In this document: piece after piece, positions 36,443-48,924 of the stretch | How the letters are laid out: each line of letters opens with the position of its first letter | Position numbering within the stretch: position 1 is the stretch's first letter | Assembly (NCBI GenBank): GCA_004794655.1 | Contig: SMMW01000008.1 | Coordinates: 62,001-126,000 of the forward strand | Origin: Marisa cornuarietis | Taxonomy: Eukaryota; Mollusca; Gastropoda; Architaenioglossa; Ampullariidae | Direction of reading: 5' to 3' | Length of the DNA: 64,000 nt | The notes under the pieces: model-generated | Databases searched by the model: none | What the model was told of the DNA's origin: nothing | Seen by the model: the letters and a program-made list of their open reading frames with translations, nothing else | Made by a program: the position numbers and the translations under genes

Positions 36443-37450
36443 TTTTTTTTTCCAATTTCCACTAACAAAGTACAGCAATCATTTTGAATGGCCCATTCTC
36501 AGGCAGATCTTCGTCACTAATAGGCAGCATTTATAGTAGGAGATTTGCGATAAGAATGTTGAAATATTTGTGTACGATTTTTGCGATGTATTTTGTGTTT
36601 TATTTGCAAATGCTGGGTATTGTCATTATGGTTATTATAGAAAATATATTTATATATTAAATTCAAATTACTATTTGAGTGTTCAAGTAGCTAACACCGA
36701 TTAGAGTACATTATAAATCGTCAACTTTGTTCTTGACATAAGAATATAACGAATCATGAAACGAGGGAGGGAAGGAGAGAGACAATGACAAATTATTTGT
36801 CCCTTTGGGAGCAATATATTGTTTCACTTCACGGAAATGTTCAAGCCGATCGGCACGAAACTGTGGTCACAGGTTGGCGCAGCCATGGAGTTATGAATGG
36901 TTTTCTGCTATTGCGAAAATATCCATCTGAAAGAAAATCACTAGAGTAAATCCCACTCATCCACGAAGCAAGGCCCGTAGATGGTGGCACACAGTTCGCT
37001 ACCAAAGTCGCTATGCTTGACCCCATCGCCCTCAGCTCTCTGGACCACACGTACTTGAGTTTAGTCAGCAACAGGCGCACTCGTCCGTCGCCATGGGATG
37101 TCTAGTGGACTTGCCAACTACCGTGACGACCTGTGCTTGAATACCACGGAGACGGCTTACAATGTATTTGAGTTCTTTGTCTCCCGGTCCGTCCAGTCGG
37201 TGCTGTAGGTGCTATACTTTATTAAAATCAGCAATTACAAGTGATGTTAGAGGGTATAGGAGAGGGGTTTATGTAATCAGGCATTTGTAGTGGAGCTATC
37301 TGAGTTTTTCTCACAGTTTTCTTAGTGGCAAAGGTGACTGGACCTGGTAAGTGACACAAGACGAGGAGGCATGAAACAAAATTAGACAAGTAATGAAACG
37401 ACACGAAGACCACTTGGCCACAGTGACGAGACACACATGTGCGCGGTGTG
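36443..37450. other. Intergenic, nothing recognised
   Basis: The open frame at 36841-37080 (-) lacks a known motif. No RNA gene seen. Confidence 0.4.
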
Positions 37451-37454
37451 CGCG

Positions 37455-37600
37455 TATCTCAAGATCAGACACGGAAGAGGCAAACAACAATGGGTAGACA
37501 ACATGCAAGAGTGGATTGTCCTGCCCATTGGCAGATTCCAAATAATGTCACAGAAGTGAGAAGTGGCTGTAGGCAAAACGTTTTTCCCTCTCTGCTAAGA
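37455..37600 (+). mobile_element. LINE ORF2 C-terminal fragment
   Basis: RHGRGKQQWVDNMQEW is the GRxxxxWxDNIxEW motif found near the C-terminus of many LINE reverse transcriptase proteins. It is followed by a stop; heavily decayed. Confidence 0.55.
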
Positions 37601-37827
37601 AGAAACTGGACTACATCTTCCACCATCAGTACTGTCTTCCCGTCCTTGCTGTCTACTTCTGCTGACACATCCATGGCGGTCACACTACCATTACACAACG
37701 CCGAAATTTGTGAAGATGAACTATCTAAGCAAGTTTAAACCAACAACAATCATTGCGCAGAAGAGGTTCTGGCACTTAATACCGTCTCGACTTATTTGAG
37801 AGATACTATGTGTGCGAGTGCGCGCTA

Positions 37828-37884
37828 CATGCGTGTGTGTGTGTGTGTTGCTTGCGTTCGTGTGTGTGCGCGCGCACGCGCGAG
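37828..37884. repeat. Alternating purine-pyrimidine tract (TG)n and (CG)n
   Basis: gtgtgtgtgtgtgt followed by tgtgtgtgcgcgcgcacgcg, a sequence type prone to Z-DNA. Confidence 0.7.
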
Positions 37885-38314
37885 GCAACAAGAAATAAAA
37901 ATGGCTGCAATCATTCAAACCCTTATCAATCTTTTATCAAGTGAGCCTCAGACTGGACGCCGATTGTGTCATCCGGACCCCAGCTTGCCAGGCCTTCCAG
38001 CTTCAGGCTATAGATGGGCTGCTTCAGTCGTGATCTGCGCTGTTTTAGAAGTTTATCGGCAGTAGCTCCAAGCGACAGACTGAGATTGTCATCGGACAGG
38101 ACATATCACTGGCGGACTCATAGGAAACTTATGGTTCGCCTCCGGACCGGACGACATATCCGGAGTAAAATATGTACCCCCGCCCCTCGTCCTTTGAATG
38201 AGTCTTTTGAGCCCATAAAGTGGTATTGTCTAGTTACTAGTATATACAGCAGTACTCTCTATTATATAAAATTATACACACAGAACAACAACATATGGTC
38301 ACCGGATTTTTGGC

Positions 38315-38567
38315 TATTTTGCAGCAAAACAATGGAACTCTCTCCCTTTCCATATCCGCCACCTTCCTACAACTGAATCTTTCAAATCTGCACTGAAAAC
38401 TCACCTCTTCCTTGAGCATTACTCCTAACACAGTCCGCACAATGCTCGTCCTTCTTACCCTCCCCCCTTCCGCTCTTGCTACTTGTCTACCCATCTTTCT
38501 CTGCAGCATGCTCTCGTCGAGTGTGAATATGCGCTATAAAAATCTTCATTATTATTATTATATATAA
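38315..38567 (+). mobile_element. CR1/L2-like LINE 3' end
   Basis: WNSLPFHIRHLPTTESFKSA then LKTHLFLEHYS and a stop is the standard C-terminus of CR1/L2-group RT proteins. It is followed by a pyrimidine-rich 3' UTR and tail gcgctataaaaatcttc(att)n. This small C-terminal piece is still in frame. Related to the copy at 57715-58090. Confidence 0.85.
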
Positions 38568-38569
38568 TT

Positions 38570-39207
38570 CGACAACATTTGTCCTGCATCTGACGGTCAG
38601 AATAAAAACTTTATCAATACATTCACATACTTATCTAATTTAGTCTGCACACACACACACACACACAGAAAGTGTGAGAAGACAACTGCTGCATGTGCTC
38701 CTATTCTTTTATGTCATTGTGTGAGTGCACGTGTATCACCATCGCGAGTTAGGAAAACCAGAAGACGAGGAATAGAAGCTTATAACAGGTAGGGGTACAG
38801 TTACAGGATATGTCAAAAAGCTCTGTCTTAGCCAGGTAAAGAGTCTTATGCGGGGTAATCAGGGGCACCTTTTTTCTTGCTTCGCTGAAGAAAGAATTTT
38901 GCCTCAGGCATGACAGTTAACTATTGCATACTGTTTAACTAGTCATGCATACAGATCGACAGGAACATTGCATTCCAATCAAACTAGAGAAAGAGAGGGA
39001 GAGAGGTAAGCAAAAATTTTAAGAACTATGCCCAGGAATCTTACTTGCTACCACTGTTACATGACATTTGATTTGACTTTTTCCATTTGAATGACTTCAA
39101 GAGAAGGCAGAGATCCCCTGTGTGGCCAAGTGTGACGGCGAACATTTTACTGCGCTATTGACACGTGCATCATAAAAAAAATTTAAACAAATATATCTGC
39201 TGAAATC

Positions 39208-39260
<53 letters not shown>

Positions 39261-42200
39261 GAAGAGTGATGGGAGTGAATACTTTTGTATTTACAACGGT
39301 CATATTTTGTTTATATTTGTAATGTCTATACTGTATATGCATGAACACTCTCCACCGGTGTAACTAAACTCTCAAAATTTCATAAAGTCGCATCGAAGAA
39401 ATACTTGCCTTTTCTGCAAAAAAAAATGTTAACTAACATGCACTTCTTGCCAGTAGGGTATGGTACAGCAACAACATGCCCTCGATAAATTATGTTAAAC
39501 CATTCGATTTAAAACTTTGTTTGTCAGACACTTCGCACGCACATGTACGTGCCTTAGCAACCTTTTTGAATCAAGTGATGGAAATAAAGAAGTTGTAATT
39601 TTAAATCGATTAAAGTTACACATGAAATTCAAGATCAGTTACAGCTGTCTGTTACTGTCACTAGAATGGAAAAAGATTTGTCTGTAAATGTTTACTACTG
39701 TAGCATTACTGTCGCTTATTTGTATTAATAAAGTATGTAAGTTTGTAGGTTAACAGCAGAAGTGTATAAGACGCATAGAGTAAATATTTGGGAAATTTGT
39801 TTATTATTTCACAGCTGTAAATAATGCTGTAGATAATTTATGTTTGTAGGTGCATGTCATGCGCATGAGGTTGAATAACGGCGAGCTCACCTTTAGTTGT
39901 GGGCTACAGTCTTACGTGAATAAAGTTTAGTTCATCCCATCCCACCCTCCTTCACTCTATCTCACTGCAAAAGGGGCAGGTACAGGGGTCATTTATTGCG
40001 AGACTTAGCAGAGGTCAGGCTACTAAGCCGCAGATTCCCTTTCGCAGCGCAGATCAGACCCAAGTGAAACGTTTGCTCCTTGTTTGTCGAGATAATCCGA
40101 GGATTGAAGGGAGGGGGTTGCGCAGTGGCGAGGTTTACCAGTTACTCTTTGACTTCCCTTCCTCTTCCCTCCGCTACCACCTCCTTCCGGAGCGGATCCT
40201 CGTTTTGGCGACAAGTTGGTGAAACTTCAAGCGTCGTGGTGATCCACCTCTCGACATACTGCCCAGCATTCCTCGTTGGACCACATCACCTAGAGGACGA
40301 GGGTTGGGGGAGCCTGAGGCAGTGGTGGATCTGGGTGGGGGGAAGGGGAAGAGAGATGGAGGAAAAAAGAACTTTCCAGTCTCAAGCAAAGGGACGAAAA
40401 GCCTACTAGAAATGTTAGCTGACCAATGTCGAGCGTATCATGGCTGGTTCTTTCAGTTCATCATTGTGACAGATTCGGAATAAATGTTGCTGCCTTTATT
40501 CCTTTGACCAGACATATTTCAGTAGCGGCGTTTCAATTTTGAAGAGTGAAGGTCTTTCAACAGGTGCTTGTGTGTGTCTCTCTCTTTTTAAAAGAAAGTA
40601 TTTTAATTGCTTCTTTTAAGACATCACCAGGTTGCCTTTTAGTCCTTTTAAAACTTCTTACAGAAGTTTATGCGTCTGATAACATTTTTGCTGCATCTTG
40701 TAACTGAGACTGATATTTAATTACACCTGAATGCGACCACAGAGCATACGGGCTAAAACAAGTTCAGCAGGATTATTATTAAGGTAGATTAAGCTTCTCT
40801 TTGCCATAAGCAGCGAAGTAATAAGCTGTAAAATATTTTGTTGAGTTTTGAGTTTAACTTCACTATTTGAAGAAAGTATTATGAGAGTGATGCATAGTTG
40901 TACATACATGTATATTTTCGTACGCAACTGAATAAAAGCGCCTGATACACTAATAGACAGGAAGCAGATATGCGACAGATTTGTAAAAACTGAAGAAAAA
41001 TGGCGAACTTGTTGCAATAAGAGGACGACACTATAAAGAAAGTATTGGAGATAGATAACATAAAAGAAGAAAGAAAATCTTTAAAAAAAAAAAAGAAAGG
41101 ACGCATGGGAAGATTAGGTTGAGAAAGTTTTTAACCTGATGTACCAAGTCTCGTTTGATGTCGTTTACTTCGATAACACTGCGAGGCTTTGCGGATCGGT
41201 GTAATGAAAACTGTTCATCGTCATCTCACGGTGTCGTGGTGGGGGGGGGGGGACCTGTGACAAGATGCTACAAAAGGGTGACAGCTGCCAGCGATGTTGT
41301 GTTTCGAAAGAACACTTTGTGTAGAAACCGTTACACGTTTCAATGGTTGCATCTACACCTTTCACGCGGGACATCTACACCTTTCGCTAGCTGCATCTAC
41401 ACCGTATATTCGATGCATCTCCACTTACGACTGGCAACCAGTCCTGCAGTCAGCGGCCGCTCGTGGCGTCAGGTGGGCGGCACCACGACACCGTCTCCCC
41501 CCCCCCCACTTCCAGACCCCACCCAGCCCTGGGCGGACACATCAAAGAGGCGAGGTGCGTAGCGGGCAGGTAACAGACCAGGAACGTGGAGGGTGGGAGG
41601 GGGTCCGACGAACAGGGAACGGGAAAGTAGAGGGTGGGGGGAGGAGAACGGGACCGTCAGCCATTCGCTGTAATCCCCCACCCCAGCAGGGAGGAGCTGT
41701 GTTTGAGATCTTAGATGAGAGCTGACGTCCTCCTGCTTGACTGATCGACTCGCAGAACTATTTTCCCCTCTCTCCATTCCCCACCCCCATCCCTCCGCCA
41801 TTTTCAGGTAAAAGTAATCTTCAAGTCGTTACAGTCGATGAAGCCGTTCATTAGTGTTACTGTGAGATGCACTGACCATTCGACTAAGTAAGCAATGGAG
41901 GAGATGTAACCAGGAAAAAAAAAAAAAAAAGCAAGTTCGAAGGAAGGGAATTTTACTCCGGCCAGACTTGGGGTCGACAACCTAAGGTCTTGATTTTCCA
42001 GTTCGGTGAGTGAAGCTTTTCTCTTCCTCTACATATTAAAAAGAAAAAAAATGCATGTGACCACAGAGTTGCGAAACACGGACTAAAGGTTGTAAAGGTT
42101 TGGTTGTGGCTGAGACTGTGCACGCTGTGTTAAGAAAAACTGTCCCTTGATGGACATTCAAAAGCCTCCGACAAACATGCACACAAGCATGCACGCACGT

Positions 42201-43070
42201 TCACACACACAAGCACAAAACAGGGAATTACGAAAAACATTTAAAAGCAGGTGCTGTTGAAGATTATCGAATCTTTATCTGCGACCTCAAGCGGTACAAC
42301 TGGATATATTTCAGTGCTCAAAACACTATTTAATTAAAATCATCGCGAAAATAGTGTAAGTGAAACACTTTAAAAGCAAATATCAAATACAGAAATAATA
42401 AATAATGCAAAAGTAATACACAGTTGAAAATTTCTGTCGTTCTTAGTGAAAAGTATTTTTTTACCACTCTGAGCTTGTCTTCCTCCCAGCTTCCCCAGTT
42501 CCAATAGAGTGGGAAAATCTTTCAGTTATTCATCTATCTCACTGAGCTTGAAGAAGCCTCACAACGAGCTTGCTTACACGTGCTCGGAGTGTGATAATAG
42601 TTATTTTAAATCTTTCTTATTAAAGGGGACAAAAATATCAAAAGACTATTGATGGCATAACAACAAAGTATTTTACGGTATCACAAAAACGATCATCAAA
42701 ATTTTGTCATAATGATTTCATCTTTTGATACCCACACTTCGATATTCAAAACAACGATATTTATTATATATATATAACAATATTAAGGAAAGCCGAGCGA
42801 ATGATACGGAAACAGTGTACGTGGCGCTAGAATAACTTGCTTCGGGTGACTTGCGTTCGCTTCGCTGTCTGGTGCAGGACACAGCTACCCATCGACACGA
42901 GATGTTTTGGTCGGGAGTATATATATATATATTGACAAACCAGATATAGTATTGACCACATCGAAGTTTTGATCATCAAAGTTGTTGCTTCTTGTGTTTT
43001 ATGTTAAAAGAAATGGTTTTATATTTATGTAGTTTATATTAATATTTTATATTTAGGCCTAATATTAATA
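38570..43070. other. Intergenic, low-complexity and GC-rich patches
   Basis: Alternates AT-rich DNA with G/C homopolymer-rich patches (40100-40400, 41230-41700). Open frames in these patches are Pro/Ser/Arg-rich without family motifs. At 41345-41425 gcatctacacctttc is loosely repeated. No gene supported. Confidence 0.4.
39211..39254. repeat. (CA)22 microsatellite
   Basis: 44 bases of perfect CA. Confidence 0.97.
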
Positions 43071-43074
43071 TTAA

Positions 43075-43140
43075 AGGTTATTTTTATAGCGCCATATCCC
43101 AGCCCTAAGAGCAGGCTCATGGCGCTTTACAAATGATACT
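43075..43140 (-). mobile_element. LINE 3' tail remnant
   Basis: ttatttttatagcgccatat ... ctcatggcgctttacaaatg. On the - strand this reads tgtaaagcgcc...atggcgctataaaaataa, the same style of 3' end as the CR1/L2-like copy at 38315-38567. Confidence 0.5.
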
Positions 43141-46000
43141 AATTATAACAACAATAATCATGATAGGGAGAAATTGAAGAAACCAACCAAGACGACAGGA
43201 AAGGAAAAGGGATAACGCATAGAAACGGGAATAATAATACAAAATTGTAGTGCTATCTGATAAATAACTTCAAGAATACGGTACTTCATTATCCAACGAG
43301 TCTATGAAACTAAAATAACTGCATAAATTATTTTTAAAGAAGTCCTGGCGACAGAAGAAAACTGGAGACCAGATTTGTCTGGGGGGACTGGCGACACGTT
43401 TCACCGCCGAAGATTTAGAGTTTAGATCTGCAATTGTTTGTCATCGGAGAAGTCATCAGAAAGAACAGATCAAGAATGCCGAGGATAAACCTCCACATGT
43501 CAAACAAAATGTAGACAGTTTTGCTGCCTCGAGTCATCAAAAAGTTTAGCCACAATGAACATGTTTGATCTCGCTGTCGACTGCACAAACAAGAAACTGG
43601 ACTGAGATGAAAATGGCGGCGTGGAAGAAAAGACTGTTAGTCAGCGGATAAACTGCAGCCGTAGAAGTGAAACAAAATGTCACAATCAAGAAACAGAGTC
43701 CAGCACATCACTAGGATGACGACAGGTCAAATAATGCACTCGAAAATCAAAATCAGCTTATACAAAAAACAAAATCCAAAGAAATCCGGAGACCTAGTCC
43801 CCTCAAGCCGGTATGGCGAAGGGACATCACTCTCTTTCTTATATCTAGCCACCTGTTAAAATCTGTCTACCAGTGCTTAGTAAGGTGGACCGCATCAAGT
43901 GGATAGAATAGCGAAGTTTATTCTTGGAAAAATGGTCTCTCTCTCTCACACACACACACACAAACACACGCGCGCGCGTGCGGCGAAAATACCTGTTTTT
44001 CTCCTTTTAAAAAATACTGCGATATACAGTATAGGTGTAACATGTTTAGTAAACTGTATTCTGACTTTTCTCAGATTTGTTTTACTGTCATAACTTGGTT
44101 CATGTGTAGAACGGGGAGAATGTAGGGGTGGGGAGAGGTAGAGATTTCTTACAAATGCTAGGTGCGTCGCTCCTGGGATGAAATACAACAGCCTAACAGC
44201 TTGCTGCAGGGTGACAATGTTGTCATCCTTCAGCCTGAGAGGGAATCTCTTTGCTCCAACTGTGTGTCTCCGCCACTTGAGGAAACTTTATTGCCCCTGA
44301 CTCTTGACCCCCACTCCCCCTCCCCCCCCCCGAGGGCTCGTCGAACGTAAAAAATGCTGGCGTCGTGAACCTTGTCCGTCGCGTGCGGGCTGCACGTGTA
44401 AAGAGAGGCGTCTTGGGGGATCGACAATAATGAGCGAGCGAGCGAGCGAGCGGGAGAGAGAAGCAATAAATCCAAACTCCGTGTTATCAGTCTCCAGACC
44501 TTTTACAATAGGTGTTCAATGTGGCGATGACTGGCGGCACTGTCACATTAAAGTCACCTCTCAAAGTTCACAGAGGTCACACAGCTACAGCGATAAACAT
44601 AATTAGTTGACTTTGGGCAGGTTTTAAACCAATTACACAGGGGCTTGTATATTGCTTCTCTCCTGGTATTCTCCCCCCCCCCACCCTAACTCTCAGCTGC
44701 ACACATATAACACGGGTTTATGCAGAAATACAAGTTTGCTTTTTTTGGAAGTTGATAGGACAATGAGGTAATATTTTTCTGTCATTGTTTGGGATCGGTT
44801 TCGACTTCAAGCCATTTTTGATGCCTCGTGGGCTGCACATTCGTTTGACTTTTTTTTTTTTTTTGTTGTTTTGAAAATTATATTGAAAAGTGACATATGG
44901 TGATCGAGGACGACCCCGACAACGAACTCTAAGTCATCGACATTCCAGTTTTGTCTCTGTTGGTCATCTATGATAGTGTGGTGCACCAGACATATTAATT
45001 AATTTGTATCTCGGTAATTATTTGTAACGGCTGATTCATCAGTCCGTGGTTGGTTTGTTGTTTCTGCATTTCTTATTTCATCAGAGACTTTTGTAATTTT
45101 TTCATACATAATTTGCTGTGCTAACATTGGTTGATAAGTAATTTGCTGTGCTAACATCGGGTTTCCTGAATCAGTAATCAAAAGTATGTATATCCGAAAG
45201 CCTTAGGAAGTTGTTGGGCTTGTCACAGGTGTGTGAAGATCAAAGCTGGCAATTAGCATGCTCTTTGTCGAGCATGTTAACATTCAAACTCGCGGCCCCC
45301 TGGCGAACGCTTTGTCTTGTCGATCAAAGGTATTGTTATAGATGCTATTGCTAGCTACAGACCCCCACAGCCCTAGTCAGCCTCTTGTCTTGACGATCAA
45401 AGGTATGTTAACTCTGACACCCTCGCCCCTGTCAAAGCCTTCGCCCTGCTACATCGACACCAGACTCTCTCCTTGTAATTAAAAGTCGACCATGAGCAGC
45501 ACGTGTGAAGAGAGTGAAGGGGTGTGTGGTGAGCTGGTGCTGTAGTCTAGGACTGAACTTCGAGTTCGAAGCATGGTGATACGCCGCTGCGAGCAGATAG
45601 AATGGCAGGTTAGGATGATGATGTATCAAGTTTTATTTAGGATGATGGTGTTGTTAAAACTGCTGAAGATTTTGTCCTTTGCGGTGTGATAACATCCCCC
45701 CTCCTCCTAGGATTGCTCAGGTGCAACCCATTTTTCTCAGCCGCCTCCATTCTGTTGTCGCTTGTAAAACTTGTCTCACATCTAACCTGCAAGTCACCAA
45801 GAATAGTTTCCGAGAACGGCGAAAGTTCGTCAAAATCAGACTTGAGACAAATCTCAGCCATCTCTATTCTGCTCTCTTCACTCCTTCACACCCTGGGACC
45901 AGACATCATGATCTCGCCATTCTCTAGTTTGGTGTGACAAAGGCCGGTGGTTTCTGTCTGGTCTTGCAGACAGGACAGCGAATATACCAGATTTTTTTAA
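43141..46000. other. Intergenic, simple repeats only
   Basis: (CA)n then (CG)n near 43948-43980 and (GAGC)n near 44431-44452. No coding exon or RNA gene recognised. Confidence 0.4.
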
Positions 46001-46039
46001 TAATCTGAACACCTGTTCACATGACCAGTCACTCAGCTC

Positions 46040-46405
46040 TCATTTTATCATCGTTCAGGCAGGTATTTTACCTGTTATTTACCGCACGAGATTTTTCTTT
46101 ACTCCTCGTTCACAGTTCAGACATTTTACCTTTTTCTTGTGAACAGTAACTTTACTTTCTACACATTGTTTGGTATTGTGGACATTTCGTCTACCGCCTG
46201 TTTACAGTAAAGGAATTTTATTTAATTCTTGTTCACCGTGTAGGTATTTCATTTGCTTCTAGTTCACTGTACACAAACTTTTTCTACTCCTTATTTACAA
46301 GACAGACTTTTAATTACTGCTCACAGCGCAGGAGTTTCACCTGTTTCTTGCTCTCAGCAGATATATTATTGGTTACAATGCAGGTGTTTCTTCTGTAAGG
46401 TGTTT
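46040..46405. repeat. Diverged tandem array, about 31-bp unit
   Basis: About ten degenerate units on the pattern gttcacagtgcaggtatttt followed by acctgtttctt; for example gttcaccgtgtaggtatttc, gctcacagcgcaggagtttc, acaatgcaggtgtttcttct. Spacing varies from about 25 to 55 bases. Confidence 0.65.
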
Positions 46406-48610
46406 AGGCAAGGTATTTGTATTTCATCTTTATATTGGTCTTAATCAGGTGGACTGAGGACAACTGCTAAAGTAGGTTATTGAAGTAGTTGTGCTAAACA
46501 AAATTTGGAATCAGAGCTGGAGAGGAACCTTTGGTTGCAAGTGAACTACAAATGAACCAGGCAATAAAAGAAGAGAAAAGCACAGTTTTCTGTCTGCACA
46601 GTTACGTGCCACGTGCTCAAGCAAGCGTGCGTGCGTGTGTGTGTTTTGTCCTGTAAATGTCAGTCGGTAATTACAAGCCCAGAACCTCCTGTCAGCGGCG
46701 ATCGCCTGTCTGCTAGCAACAAAATCATGTGGACTGCTTTATCGGCTTTATTGTCAGCAAAGTCTGGACAACCTGCGCTGGTCTACTGTAACAAATGGCT
46801 GCAGACAGCCCTCGAGGAATGTTTTAATGAGAGAGACTGTGGCAGTCTTCACAAAGAAAGATCCTCGTTTGTTCTTCTCTCGTGTCGACGCTGCTGCGTG
46901 GGCCTGTGTGCTTGTGATACATGTTATCAGCTGACGAAGACAAATGTTATTTAAGGAAACGATAAATGATGACATTGCTTATCATCATTTACCGCCAGAA
47001 TTCTGGTAATGAAATTACGCCCTCTGTCCTTGTATCTTTGTCCAAACAAAACAACAAACAAACAAAATAGTTGTTTAGAAGAGATGTTTCAGTAAAGGGT
47101 TGGTAAAATTTGCGAAATAAGAGCTAAATTTTTTTACAAAAAAAAATGGTGATGGAGATTTCGTTCCAGGCATACTTTAATGGAATGTCAACCCAAATTT
47201 AATATTTTGTAGCAAAATAACTTCTTTTTGATTCATTTTTATTGAACTCAACCTGGAGGCGAATGCTATAAACAAAATTACCAAGGGTCTTTATAAGACG
47301 GTCTGAAGAAAGGAGTTTGGGTTTGGTGGAGAGGGCGGGAGGAATAAACGATTACAGCGAATCTATTATCAATGTACACATCAAATGTATCTATTTTTGT
47401 TAGTTGTTTTCCTTAGTCTGTGATTTTGCGCACAGATGTATCCATGCACATAAATTTTATATTCCACGACAATACAATGTCATACTGATGCTTTTTTGTG
47501 TTTAAAAGAAAGAAAAATGAAATGAAATTCATTGCCTGTGGTATTTCTATTACAGCAAGAATATCAAACAAAAATACAGCAGACAATTGTCGTTTGTACC
47601 ATCAGCGTGTCGTCTTCCCTAGGAGTCAGTGAATCCATTTTTTAGTTTATTCACAAGGATCAAAGTTTTCAACATCTTTGTGGGATGTTGCAACAGCTAC
47701 AACTGGAAAGTGGAATTTCTCAAACTAATCTTTGACCATCGTTTGCAGATCTCGTCTTCAGTTTTCTCTCTCTACATGTGTGTATATATATATATATAAT
47801 AGCAAGAACCAAAGTGGAGAGGAAACAAGGCACAACTTTGGATGAAATTGATAAAAAAATGAAAATATAAATTGAATTCAAGATGATTACTTGGATTCTC
47901 ATTGCAATAATGTGCATGATTTGCATGAGGCTGACAAAGTAGAAATGAGACCTCGTTGTGATAGGAGAAGGTGGAACTTGGTATAAATGGTGGTCGGGTA
48001 TGAAGACCCTGGACTCTTTTTGTTGCCACTTTGCAGCTGTTTAACTGCCAGCCGCACTTTTTCCTGAATTTTTGCTCATCGAAACACGGAGCTGGTCTGA
48101 CCACCTGAAAGAGGAAGTGGGTGGGGTTACTAACAAAAGGGGTTCCAACCTTTTCCAATATACAGACAGTCGTCAAGTTATAACACCAGTGATTTAAATT
48201 TGACATTTGTGGTGATAATTTTACACACCGCAGCTTATAAAAGTTGTGTGTGTGTGTGTGTGTGTGTGATGCTACGAGTGCCAGTTGAAATTGTGTTTTG
48301 TGTATATGTCTTGTCTGTATCTCAAAATGGTGACACAGTTTTATTCAGACTGACGAATTCTTTAAGAAAGTTGCAGTTTTTTTTAAACTGTGCTTGACCA
48401 CTTAGTTCAGTCAAAGTAGCTGCATTTTTCTACAATGATGTAGGTGTTATATCATGTGTTGCTTTAAAAAAAAAGTTAATATATATATATATAGTTTGCG
48501 CATAAATAATGTCTTCGAAAAGACTTTCTTTATTCTTGTGAAAATTACTGTTGGTTTTTTTAAAGATTATACTGTACAAAGTTAATTTAATATGAAGGCA
48601 ACTGCAGTTT
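46406..48610. other. Region upstream of TSPEAR, nothing coding recognised
   Basis: AT-rich, with (TA)n near 47784-47799, (TG)n at 48245-48268 and (TA)n near 48480-48493. A 5' UTR exon of TSPEAR may lie here or further upstream, but I cannot point to it. Confidence 0.35.
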
Positions 48611-48611
48611 G

Positions 48612-48780
48612 TAATGGGAACAATGAAAGGATGATGACAATGAAGGGAGCTGTCGTTAGTGATGTGAACAATGAAAGGATGATGACAATGAAGGGAGCTG
48701 TAGTTAGTGATGTGAACAATGAAAGGATGATGACAATGAAGGGAGCTGTAGTTAGTGATGTGAAGGGATGATGACAATGA
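48612..48780 (+). repeat. 48-bp minisatellite just upstream of the TSPEAR first coding exon
   Basis: Three and a half copies of a 48-bp unit with core aaaggatgatgacaatgaag and ggagctgtagttagtgatgt. The last partial copy runs to within about 20 bases of 48801. Confidence 0.92.
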
Positions 48781-48812
48781 TGCGTTGGTTATTCTGGCAG
48801 GTGGCGTTGAAG

Positions 48813-48924
48813 ATGCGGTGGAAGAGAGACTGGGTCGCCATTACCTCTGGACTTTGTCTGCTCCTTCTGTCTACCTTGACCGCTTCTAGAGGGCAGCCCC
48901 CTGCACTGCCTCGGCCATGCTCAG
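48813..48924 (+). CDS. TSPEAR: TSPEAR exon 1 (signal peptide)
   Basis: Encodes MRWKRDWVAITSGLCLLLLS then TLTASRGQPPALPRPCS; donor gtaaga, phase 1. An acceptor-like ctggcag precedes 48801, so a 5' UTR exon upstream is possible. Confidence 0.85.
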
